This document shows positions 45,324 through 55,243 of a stretch of 64,000 nt of DNA, in pieces. The DNA lies in NCBI GenBank assembly GCA_947479085.1, contig CANJYB010000018.1, positions 1 to 64,000 on the forward strand, given 5' to 3'. Numbering within the stretch: position 1 is the stretch's first letter; the number at the start of each line of letters is the position of its first letter. A program made the translations under genes and the position numbers. Source of the DNA: Bacteroidota bacterium (GTDB lineage Bacteria > Bacteroidota > Bacteroidia > 2-12-FULL-35-15). The notes below the pieces were generated by a model. The model saw nothing but the letters and a program-made list of their open reading frames with translations. It had not been told where the DNA came from and ran no database searches.

Positions 45324-47220
45324 ATGAAACAAACTAACCAACACAAAAAAAGGGGAACATGGTTTCCCAAACTACGCATTGCTGCAGCCTTCATCCCTGC
45401 ATTTGCAATGTTGTTCTTACATCAATTAAATGCACAAACCAGTATTCTGGCAGTTACTCCTTTTTGCAGCGCAATTAAATAATGTAGATGCTACCACCTT
45501 TGCTACTAATTCGGTAACTACTGTTACCATGCCCGGCTTTACGGTGGTAGGATTAAATTCCATTACCAAAAATCCACATAACGGATTGTATTACGTAATA
45601 GTAAAAGTAAATGGAGGAGGGGTTAACAGAAGGTTAGCGACCATTAATCCTGCCACAGGAGTTTGTACTAACATTGGTAGTTTAGGGGATAATTTTTCGA
45701 GCATTACGTTTACCACTTCAGGCAGATGTTTTGGAACTACCGGGAGTGGTTTAAATAATGGAGCAGGAACGCTGGTTCCTAAAACACTTTATGAGATTAA
45801 CATTACCAATGCGTCTAAAACATTCAGACAAACACTAAACAATGGAGCAGACGGGCAGGTGATTGCTTATAATCCAGAAGATGGTTTTATCTACCATTGG
45901 TCAGGTCACATCGTTAACATTATGGAGAAATTGGATACACTTACCTATACCCCTGTTAATATTCCTCAATCCGGTAATCCTCACTTCGAAGTTTTAGGTG
46001 CAGTATATAAAGGTGGTTCTTTTCATGTTGCAGACATTAATTTAGATATTCACAGTATTACCACTTCAGGGGTTGCTACTTTTGTAGGAAACAATTCAGG
46101 TGTAATTCTAAGAGGTATCGCTTACGCCCCTTGCACTGTAGCTCCTGCTTCACCATCCCTTGTTTCCGGACCGATTACTTTGTGTACACTTACAAGTGCT
46201 ACGTATTCTGTTCCTTACGACCCTATGGCAAATACTTATTCATGGACCGTTCCTACTGGGGTTACCGGGATGACTATTACTTCCGGGCAAGGTTCAAATA
46301 ACCTGAATGTAAATATATCTGCCGGTACCGTTAGCGGAAATGTTACTGTAACTGCAACCAATGCATGTGGCACAAGCGGAGCAACAATGCTTGCCGTAAC
46401 CAAAAAACCTCCTATGCCGGGAGCTATTACCGGCCCTACGGATGTTTGCGGATTAGGTTCAGCTACTTATTCCATTGCAGCTGTTAGTGGTGCTACTTCT
46501 TATACATGGACAGTTCCTGCAGGAATTACCATTACCGGAGGAGCAGGAACTACTTCCATAAATGTAAACATCGCTTCCACATTTACCACCGGCCTGGTAA
46601 AAGTAATGGCTGTGAATGCCTGTGGCAGTGTTCCCGGACCGTCTCTTACACTCATCGGGAAATTACCACCTACCAGCCTTACCGGACCGGCCAATGTATG
46701 CGGAATGTCTACAGCCTCTTATTCCTGCAATGTTGTTTCAAATGCAACAAGTTATGTATGGACCGTTCCTGCTACCTGGTCAATCCTTTCCGGACAAGGC
46801 ACAAACAATATGACAGCCACCATGCCTGTAAATGTAAATAATGCCACTTTTTCAGGAGTAGTTAAAGTATATGCAGTAAGTGCCTGCGGAAACAGTGCCA
46901 CAAAATCCATGACCGTTAGTTATTGTAAATCTGCTTTAGGTATGAATAATGGAGTAGAAGAGGAGAATGCTATTGCTATTTATCCTAACCCGGCAACATC
47001 TGAATTTGCATTAGATATTACTTCAGATTTAGAAAAAGAAGTGACAGTGGAGGTGTATGATATGCAAGGAAAACTGGTAAGCAACCAACAGCAAATCATT
47101 ACAGCTGGCGATACACGCTTAATTACCAATATTGAACAGCTTAATGCAGGAATGTATTTTGTAAGAGTAGTGGATACCGATATGAATGTGATGCACTCTG
47201 AAAGACTGATAAAACAATAA
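45324..47220 (+). pseudogene. PKD-like secreted T9SS protein interrupted by a frameshift
   Basis: The ATG at 45324 opens a frame encoding a signal peptide (MKQTNQHKKRGTWFPKLRIA...HQLNAQTS) that stops at 45482. The body is in another frame, open from 45430 to 47220: a YncE/propeller-like N-terminal domain (VVGLNSITKNPHNGLYYVIV), three PKD-like domains (TYSWTVPTGVTGMTI, SYTWTVPAGITI, SYVWTVPATWSI) and a type A T9SS sorting domain (IYPNPATSEFAL, YDMQGKLV, GMYFVRVVDTD). The two frames overlap at 45430-45482. Without joining them the 596-residue body has no export signal. A one-base shift in this interval (real, or an assembly error) explains it. Confidence 0.75.
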
Positions 47221-47250
47221 AAGAATAAACCTGCGTTTTATAAAATAAAG

Positions 47251-47279
47251 AAACTCCCGAATTATTTCGGGAGTTTTTT
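47251..47279 (+). terminator. Rho-independent terminator
   Basis: AAACTCCCGAA (47251-47261) pairs with TTCGGGAGTTT, followed by a T run, 30 nt after the end of the PKD-like gene. Confidence 0.9.
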
Positions 47280-47341
47280 GTTTTTAATGAGTCATTCTTA
47301 TTTTAGGGTCATTTGGTTAAAAGACGAAGAATAACAGAAAT

Positions 47342-47820
47342 ACCTGTTTTACTAACAGAAACACCTGTTTTACTAACAAAAACACCTGTTTCACTAACAG
47401 GAATACCTGTTGCACTAACAGGAATACTTGTTTCACTAACAGGAATACTTGTTTCACTAACAGGAATACCTGTTGCACTAACAGGAATACTTGTTTCACT
47501 AACAGGAATACTTGTTTCACTAACAGGAATACCTGTTGCACTAACAGGAATACCTGTTGCACAAACAGGAATACCTGTTGCACAAACAGGAATACCTGTT
47601 GCACAAACAGGAATACCTGTTGCACAAACAGGAATACTTGTTCCACTAACACCTCTTTGTTGTTCACTAACACCTCTTTGTTGTTCACTAACACCTCTTT
47701 GTTGTTCACTAACACCTCTTTGTTTTTCACTAACACCTCTTTGTTTTTCACTAACACCTCTTTGTTGTTCACTAACACCTATATGTTGTTCACAAATACA
47801 TATATGTGTTACATTAACAC
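47342..47820. repeat. 21-bp tandem array 4 (about 22 units in two blocks)
   Basis: Block one has 15 units of AATACCTGTTGCACTAACAG+G; the ACCTG/ACTTG marker recurs from 47342 to 47636 every 21 bp without exception. A 15-bp step leads to block two with 7 units of ACCTCTTTGTTGTTCACTAA+C (47651-47777, again every 21 bp). Block one units have a dyad CCTGTT-N5-AACAGG. Long open frames on both strands result from the period being a multiple of 3. Confidence 0.9.
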
Positions 47821-48010
47821 TTATTTAGAACCCTTTATCCTGCCTCCGAGCGAGGAGAGCCGACAGTGAGCCGGAATGTAAGTTATTACACAGACTTATT
47901 TTATATAACGCCTCATTCAGGAAATCAAAAGATGCTTTATCCTCTATCCCAAACGTTTTAACCTCTCTCAGGGTGGTTGGGAACGACCTCCCAATACCTC
48001 GGAGGTCTGG

Positions 48011-48199
48011 CAAAGTGATTCGGATGCCTAGCAAAGTTGATTTAACAAACAGCAAAGTCAATTGGAGGAAGAACAAACTCAATATGCTATTCAGAATAGT
48101 GATTAGGAGATGAAGCAAAGTGATTGGGAGCAAGGGCAAACTCAATGGGAGATGTATAATAACCTTCGGGAGGCGAGTTAAAGATTCCGGGAGAGATAT
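48011..48199. repeat. 21-bp array 5, highly diverged (9 units)
   Basis: Segments beginning CAAAG, CAAAG, CAAAG, CAAAC, AATAG, CAAAG, CAAAC, AATAA, TAAAG start at 48011, 48032, 48053, 48074, 48095, 48116, 48137, 48158 and 48179, all exactly 21 bp apart. The remainder of each unit (often TGATTGGGAG-like) is only loosely conserved. No insertion or deletion has broken the register. A minus-strand open frame (47825-48367) covers the array and reads as Leu-rich heptads; I do not regard it as a gene. Confidence 0.65.
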
Positions 48200-49040
48200 T
48201 CCATAATATATGAACTTTCTGAAATAACATTTTTGAACCATAGTTACCTCTAAGAATCCTTCCGTAATAGGTTTTTTATGCATGTTTCTTTTCCTGAAAA
48301 GAGTAAACAGTAAATTCATCTCTTTTAAAAAGCAGGAACGCCTTTTAAAAGAAGTGAGGAGTTCCATTAAAAAACAGTTGTTTACTCGTTCTCCATACTC
48401 CTGATACCATTCTCCAGTGTTCCCGGTCTTATTTTTAAAAGTAATCTTAGAACTGTATTAAGCGCGTTGGCCAAAACCACTATACTAAAGCTTACCCGAG
48501 AAAAAAAATAAACCCATGCAACCTTTTAACCCAAATTTGCGTCTTGTTAGTATAGAGCAATTCTAACTCACAGAAAATATATAGTTTTATTAACAATTCC
48601 GAAAAAAGAGGCAACCTGTTTTATTTATTTGCGTCTATTTAAGTAAAAGCTATAACTGTATTAATTTATCATCTGACGAGGTACTTTTAAAATGAAATAA
48701 GGTGTAAACGGAGAAAATAAGCAAATAAGTTCAAAAAAATTGCTTAACTATCAATTGATTACGATGGACACAAATGTAATTACGATTAAAGATTTGTTTA
48801 TGTCACTCAAAAGGCTTTATTTTGTGGTCCGAAAAAAAAGAAAAGGGATAATTCGATTAAAATAAAGTTAAGATTAAAATAAGTTAATATAAAATAATTA
48901 CCCAATTACTAACCCTAAAACCCAATAAAATAAGAAACAGAAAAACAAACTATCTATTGCGGTTGCTGTTTATTCAGAATAAGCAGCAACAACAAGAAAG
49001 AATTTTTTAAACAAATTATTTTTAACCAAAACAAAAAACA
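48200..49040. other. Long leader-like gap before the 1846-residue protein gene
   Basis: About 840 nt of AT-rich DNA. No gene, no strong hairpin and no further tandem array are seen. The last ~200 nt (A-rich, with AAACAAACTATCTATTGCGG) presumably hold the promoter of the giant gene. Confidence 0.5.
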
Positions 49041-52000
49041 ATGAAAAAATCAATTACAAAAAATCCAATACGAAATTTATTTCGGATATTGGTGTGTGCG
49101 TTTATCCTATTAGGATTTACAGCTACGAATGCGAGTGCGCAAACAACAGTTACCATTACCTGTACAGGTTCTGCCGGTTCTTTTAATTCCGGTGGAGTAA
49201 ATGCGGCTGGTACAAAAGTAGATGGTGATATGACTATCATCAATACAGGTGGAGCCGCACCAAGTAACAGAGGATGGGCTCACTTTAATTTAACGAGTAT
49301 CCCTTCAGGGGCTACGGTAACGGCTGTAACGGCTAACTTTTATACGTATTCATCTGCCACATCAAGTGCTACCAATAACGTGTATGGATTTACAGGAACA
49401 CCATCTGCTATTTTAGGTGCTACCCTTTATACCAATTGCGGTTCAGGAACTTCCTTTAATGCGGGTTCATGGTCGGCAACAGGTAATCAGGCAAAAGTAT
49501 TGAATGCTACAGGTATTGCTTTTATACAGGCAAATATCAATGCTAACACTGCCAATCTTGGTTATGTGAGAGGTTCAAGCAATACATACAATATTGCAGG
49601 TTATCCAGGAGTAAGTGCTACTGCACCAAGTTTAACTATTACTTATACAGGCGGTGCTCCTTGTTCAGGAACACCTGCACCGGGTAATACCATTTCTTCT
49701 GCAAGCCCTGTATGTGCAGGTGTTGCTTTTACTCTTTCATTACAAAATTCAACTTCAGGTTCTGGTGTAACCTATCAATGGCAATCGTCAACTGGCAGTT
49801 ATGCAAATATTGCAGGTGCAACTTCTGCTTCTTACGTAGTATCTTCACAAAGTGTTGCTACTTCTTATCGTTGTTTAGTAACTTGTTCTGGTAATACAGG
49901 AACATCTACACCTGTGAGTGTAACAATGAATACTCTTGCAAATTGTTATTGTGCATCTGCATTTACAAATGTTACTTATGAGTTCTTAACTAATGTAAAT
50001 TTTGGCGGTATCAATAATACTACTACGGGAACAATAGGTGGACCTGTAAATTACACAGCTCAAAATGCAAGTGTAACAGCAGGCAGTGCTTATACGTTAA
50101 GTGTAACTATTGACCCCGATGCTTTGGATTATGTATTCGCTTTTATTGACTGGAATCAAAATGGAACTTTAAATGATGCTGGCGAAGTTTATACACTTGC
50201 TTCTAGCGTTAGTACTCCTGGTCCATATACTCAAAGTATTACCGTACCAGGTGGTGCTACGGTTGGTGCAACAAGAATGCGTGTAATGTGTATTTATAAT
50301 AATGCTGTTCCAGATCCTTGCGTTAGTGCAACGTATGGCGAAGCAGAAGACTATACAGTTACTGTTGCTACTCCTGCACCATGTGTGGGAACACCTGCAC
50401 CGGGTAATACCAATACAACAGGAACATCCGTTTGTTCTGGTGGTTCTGTTACTCTTTCGTTACAAAACGCTACAGCAGGTGTTGGTGTTACTTATCAGTG
50501 GTACGATGGTGCAAGCCCAATTGGAGGTGCAACACTAGCTACTTATACTACACCTGCATTAACTATTTCTCATACGTATTATTGTGCGGTTACTTGCTCT
50601 GCAGGTCCTGCAACTGGTAATTCTACTGCTACCACCATTACTGTTTCGGCTACACCAGTTGGTGGAACGGCTACAGGTCCTGCTACAGGTTTAACAGGTA
50701 ATGCACTTAGTTATAACGTAACAGGTACAACAGGTAACTTACAATGGCAGGTTTCTACTACCGCTGCAGCTGGTCCATATACTGATATTGTTGGTGCTAC
50801 CACTGCTGCTGCAAGTTTAACAGCTTCAGGTGGAGGTACTTATTATATCCGTTGTAAAGCATACGGTTCAGGATGTACTGATGCGTTTTCTAACGTAATT
50901 ACTACAGTTGTAACCATTGCAAACGATTTACCTTGTAATGCTCTTGCTTTAGCTATTGGTACCAATGGTCCGTATAGCAATTCAGGAGCAACTGCAGATG
51001 CAGGAGAAGCAGTACCAACTGCTACAGCATCTTGTAATGTTCAAAATGCATGGTGCGAAAACGCGGCTCAAAATTCATTGTGGTTCACTTTTGTAGGTCC
51101 TGCCTCTGGTAAAGTAACCGTTCAGGCACCTGGTTTTGATGACCAACTTGCAGTTTATTCTGCAACTACCTGTGGAAACTATACTACTTATACTTTACTT
51201 GCCGCTAACGATGATGGTGGTGCAGGTATTAACGGTGGTGTTGCGTATTCAGCACTTATTACTACACTTTGTGTAACTCCTGGTGTTACTTATTATGTAC
51301 AATTAGATGGTTATACAGGAACTGTTGGTACTACCACCATTTTGTTAGCTTCTGTTGCTAATACCCCACCAGTTATTACAGGATGCCCGTCAAATATTTC
51401 TGTAGGTAATACTGCAGGATTATGTACAGGAACTGCAACATGGACTGCACCAACAGCGGCTGATGCTGATGCTTGTGGAGCACTTACTTTCACAAGTAAC
51501 TATGCTCCGGGAGCAACTTTCCCAGCAGGAGCTACTACCGTTACTTATACTGCTAACGATGGTGTAAACGTAGTTACTTGTGGCTTTACGGTTACAGTAA
51601 ATGATGTGGAAGCACCAATCATCAATGGAAATAACGCTACTGCCAACACAAGTGATGATGCTACAGGCGACTGTACATTTACTTCCGGAAGTGTAGGACC
51701 AAATGTAGGTTCTTATACCATCACCAGTGATAATTGTTCATCATCATTTAGCGTAACAGAAACATTCAACTGGAATGGTAATCCTGACGGAACTGCTACA
51801 TGGACTCTTGGAACAGGAACATGGTTTCCGGTTCATACCTATCAAAAAGGAGTTACTACAGTAACTGTAACAGTAACTGATGCTGCAGGAAATACTGCAA
51901 CCACTTCTTACACTCAAACCGTAATTGATAATGAGGCTCCTACATTAGCTTCCTTTAGCGGAACAAATGCAGATACAGAAGATGGAACAGCGGATTGTCA

Positions 52001-54581
52001 ATTAAATAACACAGGTCAGGCAAACGGAATATTTACTTTTTCTGACAATTGTTCAACCTCATTAGACGTAGATGTTACCTATTCAATTAATGGGGGAGCG
52101 CCTGTTTCTAATACCTATACTGCTATCCCTTCAGGATCGTATTATTCTATTGGAATGAACTTCCCTGTAGGTGTAACTACTACAATCATTGTAGTGCATG
52201 ATGCAGGTGGAAATACTTCAACTACTACTTATACTCAAACAGTAACTGATGACGTATTGCCAACCATTGTGCCACCTGCCGATGTTACTGTATGTGACGG
52301 AGCTGCCATTAATCTGGGAACAGCTACAACAGGAGATAACTGTGGAGTTTCTACTACAACAAATGATGCACCGGGTTCATTCCCTGTAGGAACTACAGTA
52401 GTTACCTGGACAGTAACCGATATAAATGGAAACAGTGCAACAGCAACACAAAATGTTACTGTAAACGCTTTACCTGATGCAACAATCGTTGCTTCAAATG
52501 GTTTCCATATTGATTGTAACAATCCAGTAGAAGTATTATATCCAACAGATATGTCCTACTCTTGTTTATGGATAGTAGACGGTTCATTCTGGGGAACATT
52601 TCCTTCTGGAATAGCAGCACCGATATCTGGAACATGGGGCTTAACTGTAACTGATGCAAACGGATGTACAGCATCTTCCACATCAACAATTACAGAAGAT
52701 TTTGTAGCACCAGATGCAACTATCACAGCAGCACCAGGCTTAACTTTCTGCCAGGGACAATCAACAGTGTTGAGCGTGCCAGTAACTGGCAGCACCAGCC
52801 AGGTATGGAATCAAAATGGAGTATTCTTTGCAACAGCAAGTAATCCATTAGTAACTGTAGGTGCAACTTATGATGTAACAGTAACAGATGCAATCAATGG
52901 CTGTACAGCTAGTTCATCAGTAACTACCATTGTAAATGCTTTACCAATCGGTTCAGCAGCTGATATCGTAATCTGTAATGGAGACCCAAGTAACTTGGCA
53001 TTAAATTCAGATATAACAGGAACCACCTTTACTTGGACTTCATCGGTAACTGCCGGAGGAGTAATCGGAAACGGTGCATGTCCTTCAGGATGTACTTCTA
53101 CTATTTCTGATGTATTAACCAATACAGGTTTTGTACATGGAGTGGTAACTTATACTGTTACACCAACATCACCAGACGGATGTGTAGGAGCAGACTTTAC
53201 ACCAACAGTAACAGTGGGAGCAGCACCAGCTACACCAGTTATATCAGGACCATCAGTAGTTTGTAACATGACCACTGCTACTTATTCAGTAGTACCGGTT
53301 CCGGAAGCAACACTTTACACATGGACCGTACCAACAGGAGTAACCGGAATGACTATTACCAGCGGACAAGGAACACCAACCATTACAGTATCTATTACAG
53401 CAGGAACAGTAATCGGAAACGTAACTTGCCAAACATCAAACAACTGTTTACCAAGCAATGCAGCAGCAAGTATGGCAGTGACCAAGAAACCGGCACAACC
53501 GGGATTAATATCAGGTCCTACCTCTACCTGCGGACAAACATCAGCTTCTTATTCAATAGGATCAGTGTTTGGAGCAACTTCTTATGCATGGTTAGTACCA
53601 GCCGGCATGACAATAGTAAGCGGTCAGGGCAGCACCAGTATCAATGTAACGATGACCACTGCATTTGTTTACGGACAAGTGAAAGTATCAGCGGTTAACA
53701 ATTGCGGAAATGTACCTGCACAAGCATTAAACGTAACAGGAAACGTACCGGGAACACCGGTAACCGTATCCGGACCATCTAATGTGTGCGGATTATCTAC
53801 AGCTACTTATTCTATTGCACCGGTAGCCGGAGCAACCGGATACAACTGGACAATAACAGGAGCAGGAACCATAGTAGGTTCTAACACCGGAACATCTGTA
53901 ACTGTTGCCTTAAACGGAACAACAGGAGGAAGTATCTCTGCTGCTGCAACCAACGTATGTGGAAACGGAACAGCAAGAACATTGAACCTGTCAGTAGCAG
54001 CAATACAGCCAGGATTAATATCAGGACCAACCACTTTATGCGGTGTAAACACAGCAACGTACACTGTAGCATCAGTAGGAACAGGATATACCTATAACTG
54101 GAGTTTAGCAGTAGGTTCAGGATGGAGCATCACAGCAGGTCAGGGAACTAACTCTATCACTATTAGCGGAACATCAGTAACTACCAATCCATTAACAGGT
54201 TCAGTGAAAGTAACTTCTGCTAACAGCTGCGGAATGACCAGTGCATACAGAACATTGGCAGTAACGTATTGCCACGATGGAATTGCAATGAACAATACCG
54301 AAAGCAACAGCAATACCTTCTCTAACATTTATCCTAATCCAACATCATCCGAATTTACAATCGATGTGATTTCGACAAGCTCAACCACCGAAAATCAGGA
54401 GGTAACTGTTGAGGTGTATGATGTGTTGGGTAATCTTGTTATCCATGCAAAACACCAATTGGTGAGCGGAACAAACACAATGAAAACAAACATTGAAGAT
54501 TTCAAAAACGGAATGTATTTCGTGAGATTGTTAGATGTTAATTCAAATGTTATCCACTCTCAAACGGTGATTAAACAATAA
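49041..54581 (+). CDS. Giant multidomain secreted protein with T9SS sorting domain
   Basis: The 1846-residue protein has a long signal peptide (1-34, NASAQTT), a DNRLRE-like beta domain (about 35-205), Ig-like segments (about 210-300, 450-540), a GEVED domain (about 310-445; FAFIDWNQNGTLNDAGEVYT), a second beta domain (about 625-770), HYR domains (about 775-860 and 1070-1150; PPVITGCPSNISVGN, VTWTVTDINGNSATA), further repeats, three or four PKD-like domains (about 1390-1740; YTWTVPTGVTGMTI) and a type A T9SS domain (about 1760-1846; IYPNPTSSEFTI). It is probably a surface adhesin. The PKD-like units and C-terminus resemble those of the frameshifted gene at 45.3 kb. Confidence 0.9.
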   Translation: MKKSITKNPIRNLFRILVCAFILLGFTATNASAQTTVTITCTGSAGSFNSGGVNAAGTKVDGDMTIINTGGAAPSNRGWAHFNLTSIPSGATVTAVTANFYTYSSATSSATNNVYGFTGTPSAILGATLYTNCGSGTSFNAGSWSATGNQAKVLNATGIAFIQANINANTANLGYVRGSSNTYNIAGYPGVSATAPSLTITYTGGAPCSGTPAPGNTISSASPVCAGVAFTLSLQNSTSGSGVTYQWQSSTGSYANIAGATSASYVVSSQSVATSYRCLVTCSGNTGTSTPVSVTMNTLANCYCASAFTNVTYEFLTNVNFGGINNTTTGTIGGPVNYTAQNASVTAGSAYTLSVTIDPDALDYVFAFIDWNQNGTLNDAGEVYTLASSVSTPGPYTQSITVPGGATVGATRMRVMCIYNNAVPDPCVSATYGEAEDYTVTVATPAPCVGTPAPGNTNTTGTSVCSGGSVTLSLQNATAGVGVTYQWYDGASPIGGATLATYTTPALTISHTYYCAVTCSAGPATGNSTATTITVSATPVGGTATGPATGLTGNALSYNVTGTTGNLQWQVSTTAAAGPYTDIVGATTAAASLTASGGGTYYIRCKAYGSGCTDAFSNVITTVVTIANDLPCNALALAIGTNGPYSNSGATADAGEAVPTATASCNVQNAWCENAAQNSLWFTFVGPASGKVTVQAPGFDDQLAVYSATTCGNYTTYTLLAANDDGGAGINGGVAYSALITTLCVTPGVTYYVQLDGYTGTVGTTTILLASVANTPPVITGCPSNISVGNTAGLCTGTATWTAPTAADADACGALTFTSNYAPGATFPAGATTVTYTANDGVNVVTCGFTVTVNDVEAPIINGNNATANTSDDATGDCTFTSGSVGPNVGSYTITSDNCSSSFSVTETFNWNGNPDGTATWTLGTGTWFPVHTYQKGVTTVTVTVTDAAGNTATTSYTQTVIDNEAPTLASFSGTNADTEDGTADCQLNNTGQANGIFTFSDNCSTSLDVDVTYSINGGAPVSNTYTAIPSGSYYSIGMNFPVGVTTTIIVVHDAGGNTSTTTYTQTVTDDVLPTIVPPADVTVCDGAAINLGTATTGDNCGVSTTTNDAPGSFPVGTTVVTWTVTDINGNSATATQNVTVNALPDATIVASNGFHIDCNNPVEVLYPTDMSYSCLWIVDGSFWGTFPSGIAAPISGTWGLTVTDANGCTASSTSTITEDFVAPDATITAAPGLTFCQGQSTVLSVPVTGSTSQVWNQNGVFFATASNPLVTVGATYDVTVTDAINGCTASSSVTTIVNALPIGSAADIVICNGDPSNLALNSDITGTTFTWTSSVTAGGVIGNGACPSGCTSTISDVLTNTGFVHGVVTYTVTPTSPDGCVGADFTPTVTVGAAPATPVISGPSVVCNMTTATYSVVPVPEATLYTWTVPTGVTGMTITSGQGTPTITVSITAGTVIGNVTCQTSNNCLPSNAAASMAVTKKPAQPGLISGPTSTCGQTSASYSIGSVFGATSYAWLVPAGMTIVSGQGSTSINVTMTTAFVYGQVKVSAVNNCGNVPAQALNVTGNVPGTPVTVSGPSNVCGLSTATYSIAPVAGATGYNWTITGAGTIVGSNTGTSVTVALNGTTGGSISAAATNVCGNGTARTLNLSVAAIQPGLISGPTTLCGVNTATYTVASVGTGYTYNWSLAVGSGWSITAGQGTNSITISGTSVTTNPLTGSVKVTSANSCGMTSAYRTLAVTYCHDGIAMNNTESNSNTFSNIYPNPTSSEFTIDVISTSSTTENQEVTVEVYDVLGNLVIHAKHQLVSGTNTMKTNIEDFKNGMYFVRLLDVNSNVIHSQTVIKQ

Positions 54582-54598
54582 GAAACTCTCTCCTCAAT

Positions 54599-54684
54599 CC
54601 TCTCCCCGAAAGGGAGAGGGTGTTAGGTGAGATACTTATAGAACTCCCCCTTCCGGAATATCCGGGAGGGGGAGTTTCTTTTTT
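54599..54684 (+). terminator. Double hairpin terminator region
   Basis: CCTCTCCC/GGGAGAGG (54599-54619) is followed by a longer stem, CTCCCCC..CCGGA/TCCGG..GGGGGAG (54643-54676), ending in a T run. It lies directly after the giant gene. Confidence 0.8.
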
Positions 54685-54785
54685 AGAACAAACTTATGTT
54701 AAAACTCAGCCTCCTTTTTCCACTTTAATTCTTCAAATAAACAATGAATGTTACTGTCTTCCCGAAACTTTTTTAGTTTCCGAGG

Positions 54786-54900
54786 GAATCAGTCGCGTTC
54801 CCGAAGGAATCAGTCACGTTCCCGAAGGAATCAGTCGCGTTCCCGAAGGAATCAGCCTCGTTCCCGAAGGAATCAGCCGCGTTCCTTCGGGAATCAAGGG
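54786..54900. repeat. 21-bp tandem array 6 (5-6 units)
   Basis: Unit GAATCAGTCGCGTTCCCGAA+G; the GAATC marker recurs at 54786, 54807, 54828, 54849, 54870 and 54891, exactly 21 bp apart. Units share TTCC-N4-GGAA as a dyad across the junction. It lies between the terminator of the giant gene and the 3' end of parE. Confidence 0.85.
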
Positions 54901-55171
54901 GGTTTTGCACGAACACAGGTTTGCAGTCGTTTGTTAGTGATAAGTAATAGATGAAAATAAGCAAGGGTGAGGATGGATAGGCTTTAAGTACCCCACGAAA
55001 GTAATTTATAAGCAATAAATCCTTCTGTGGATAGCTACAACCTAATATATTCTTTAATATATGCAATCCAATTTCGCCTGATTTTATAATCGAAATGGTT
55101 TATTCATAATCAATATCGACAACCAGGAAATAACTGAAAAAGCAAATGAAAAATGGAGTCTATTAAGTAAA

Positions 55172-55203
55172 AAAGGCTCCAAACAGATTTGTTTGGAGCC
55201 TTT
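55172..55203 (-). terminator. Terminator of the parE gene
   Basis: AAAGGCTCCAAAC (55172..) pairs with GTTTGGAGCCTTT (..55203), with an A run on the left that is a T run on the minus strand. It is 40 nt beyond the parE stop codon. Confidence 0.85.
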
Positions 55204-55243
55204 AATTTATCACTTAAATGGTAATTGAATTTGAACCAAAAGC

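Noticed and set aside
47313-47828. Repeat protein genes on both strands of array 4 (and frames in arrays 1, 3 and 6)
   Set aside because: Open frames on both strands follow from a period divisible by 3. The products have low complexity, no signal peptide and no credible start, and array 3 breaks the frame.
47825-48367. 180-codon minus-strand frame near 48 kb
   Set aside because: It covers the diverged 21-bp array and reads as Leu-rich heptads without a recognisable domain. I keep it only as a possible alternative explanation for the fixed register.
54786-54900. Iteron-type replication origin at the 21-bp arrays
   Set aside because: No dnaA or rep gene or DnaA boxes were seen near any array, and six arrays with different units do not fit one origin.
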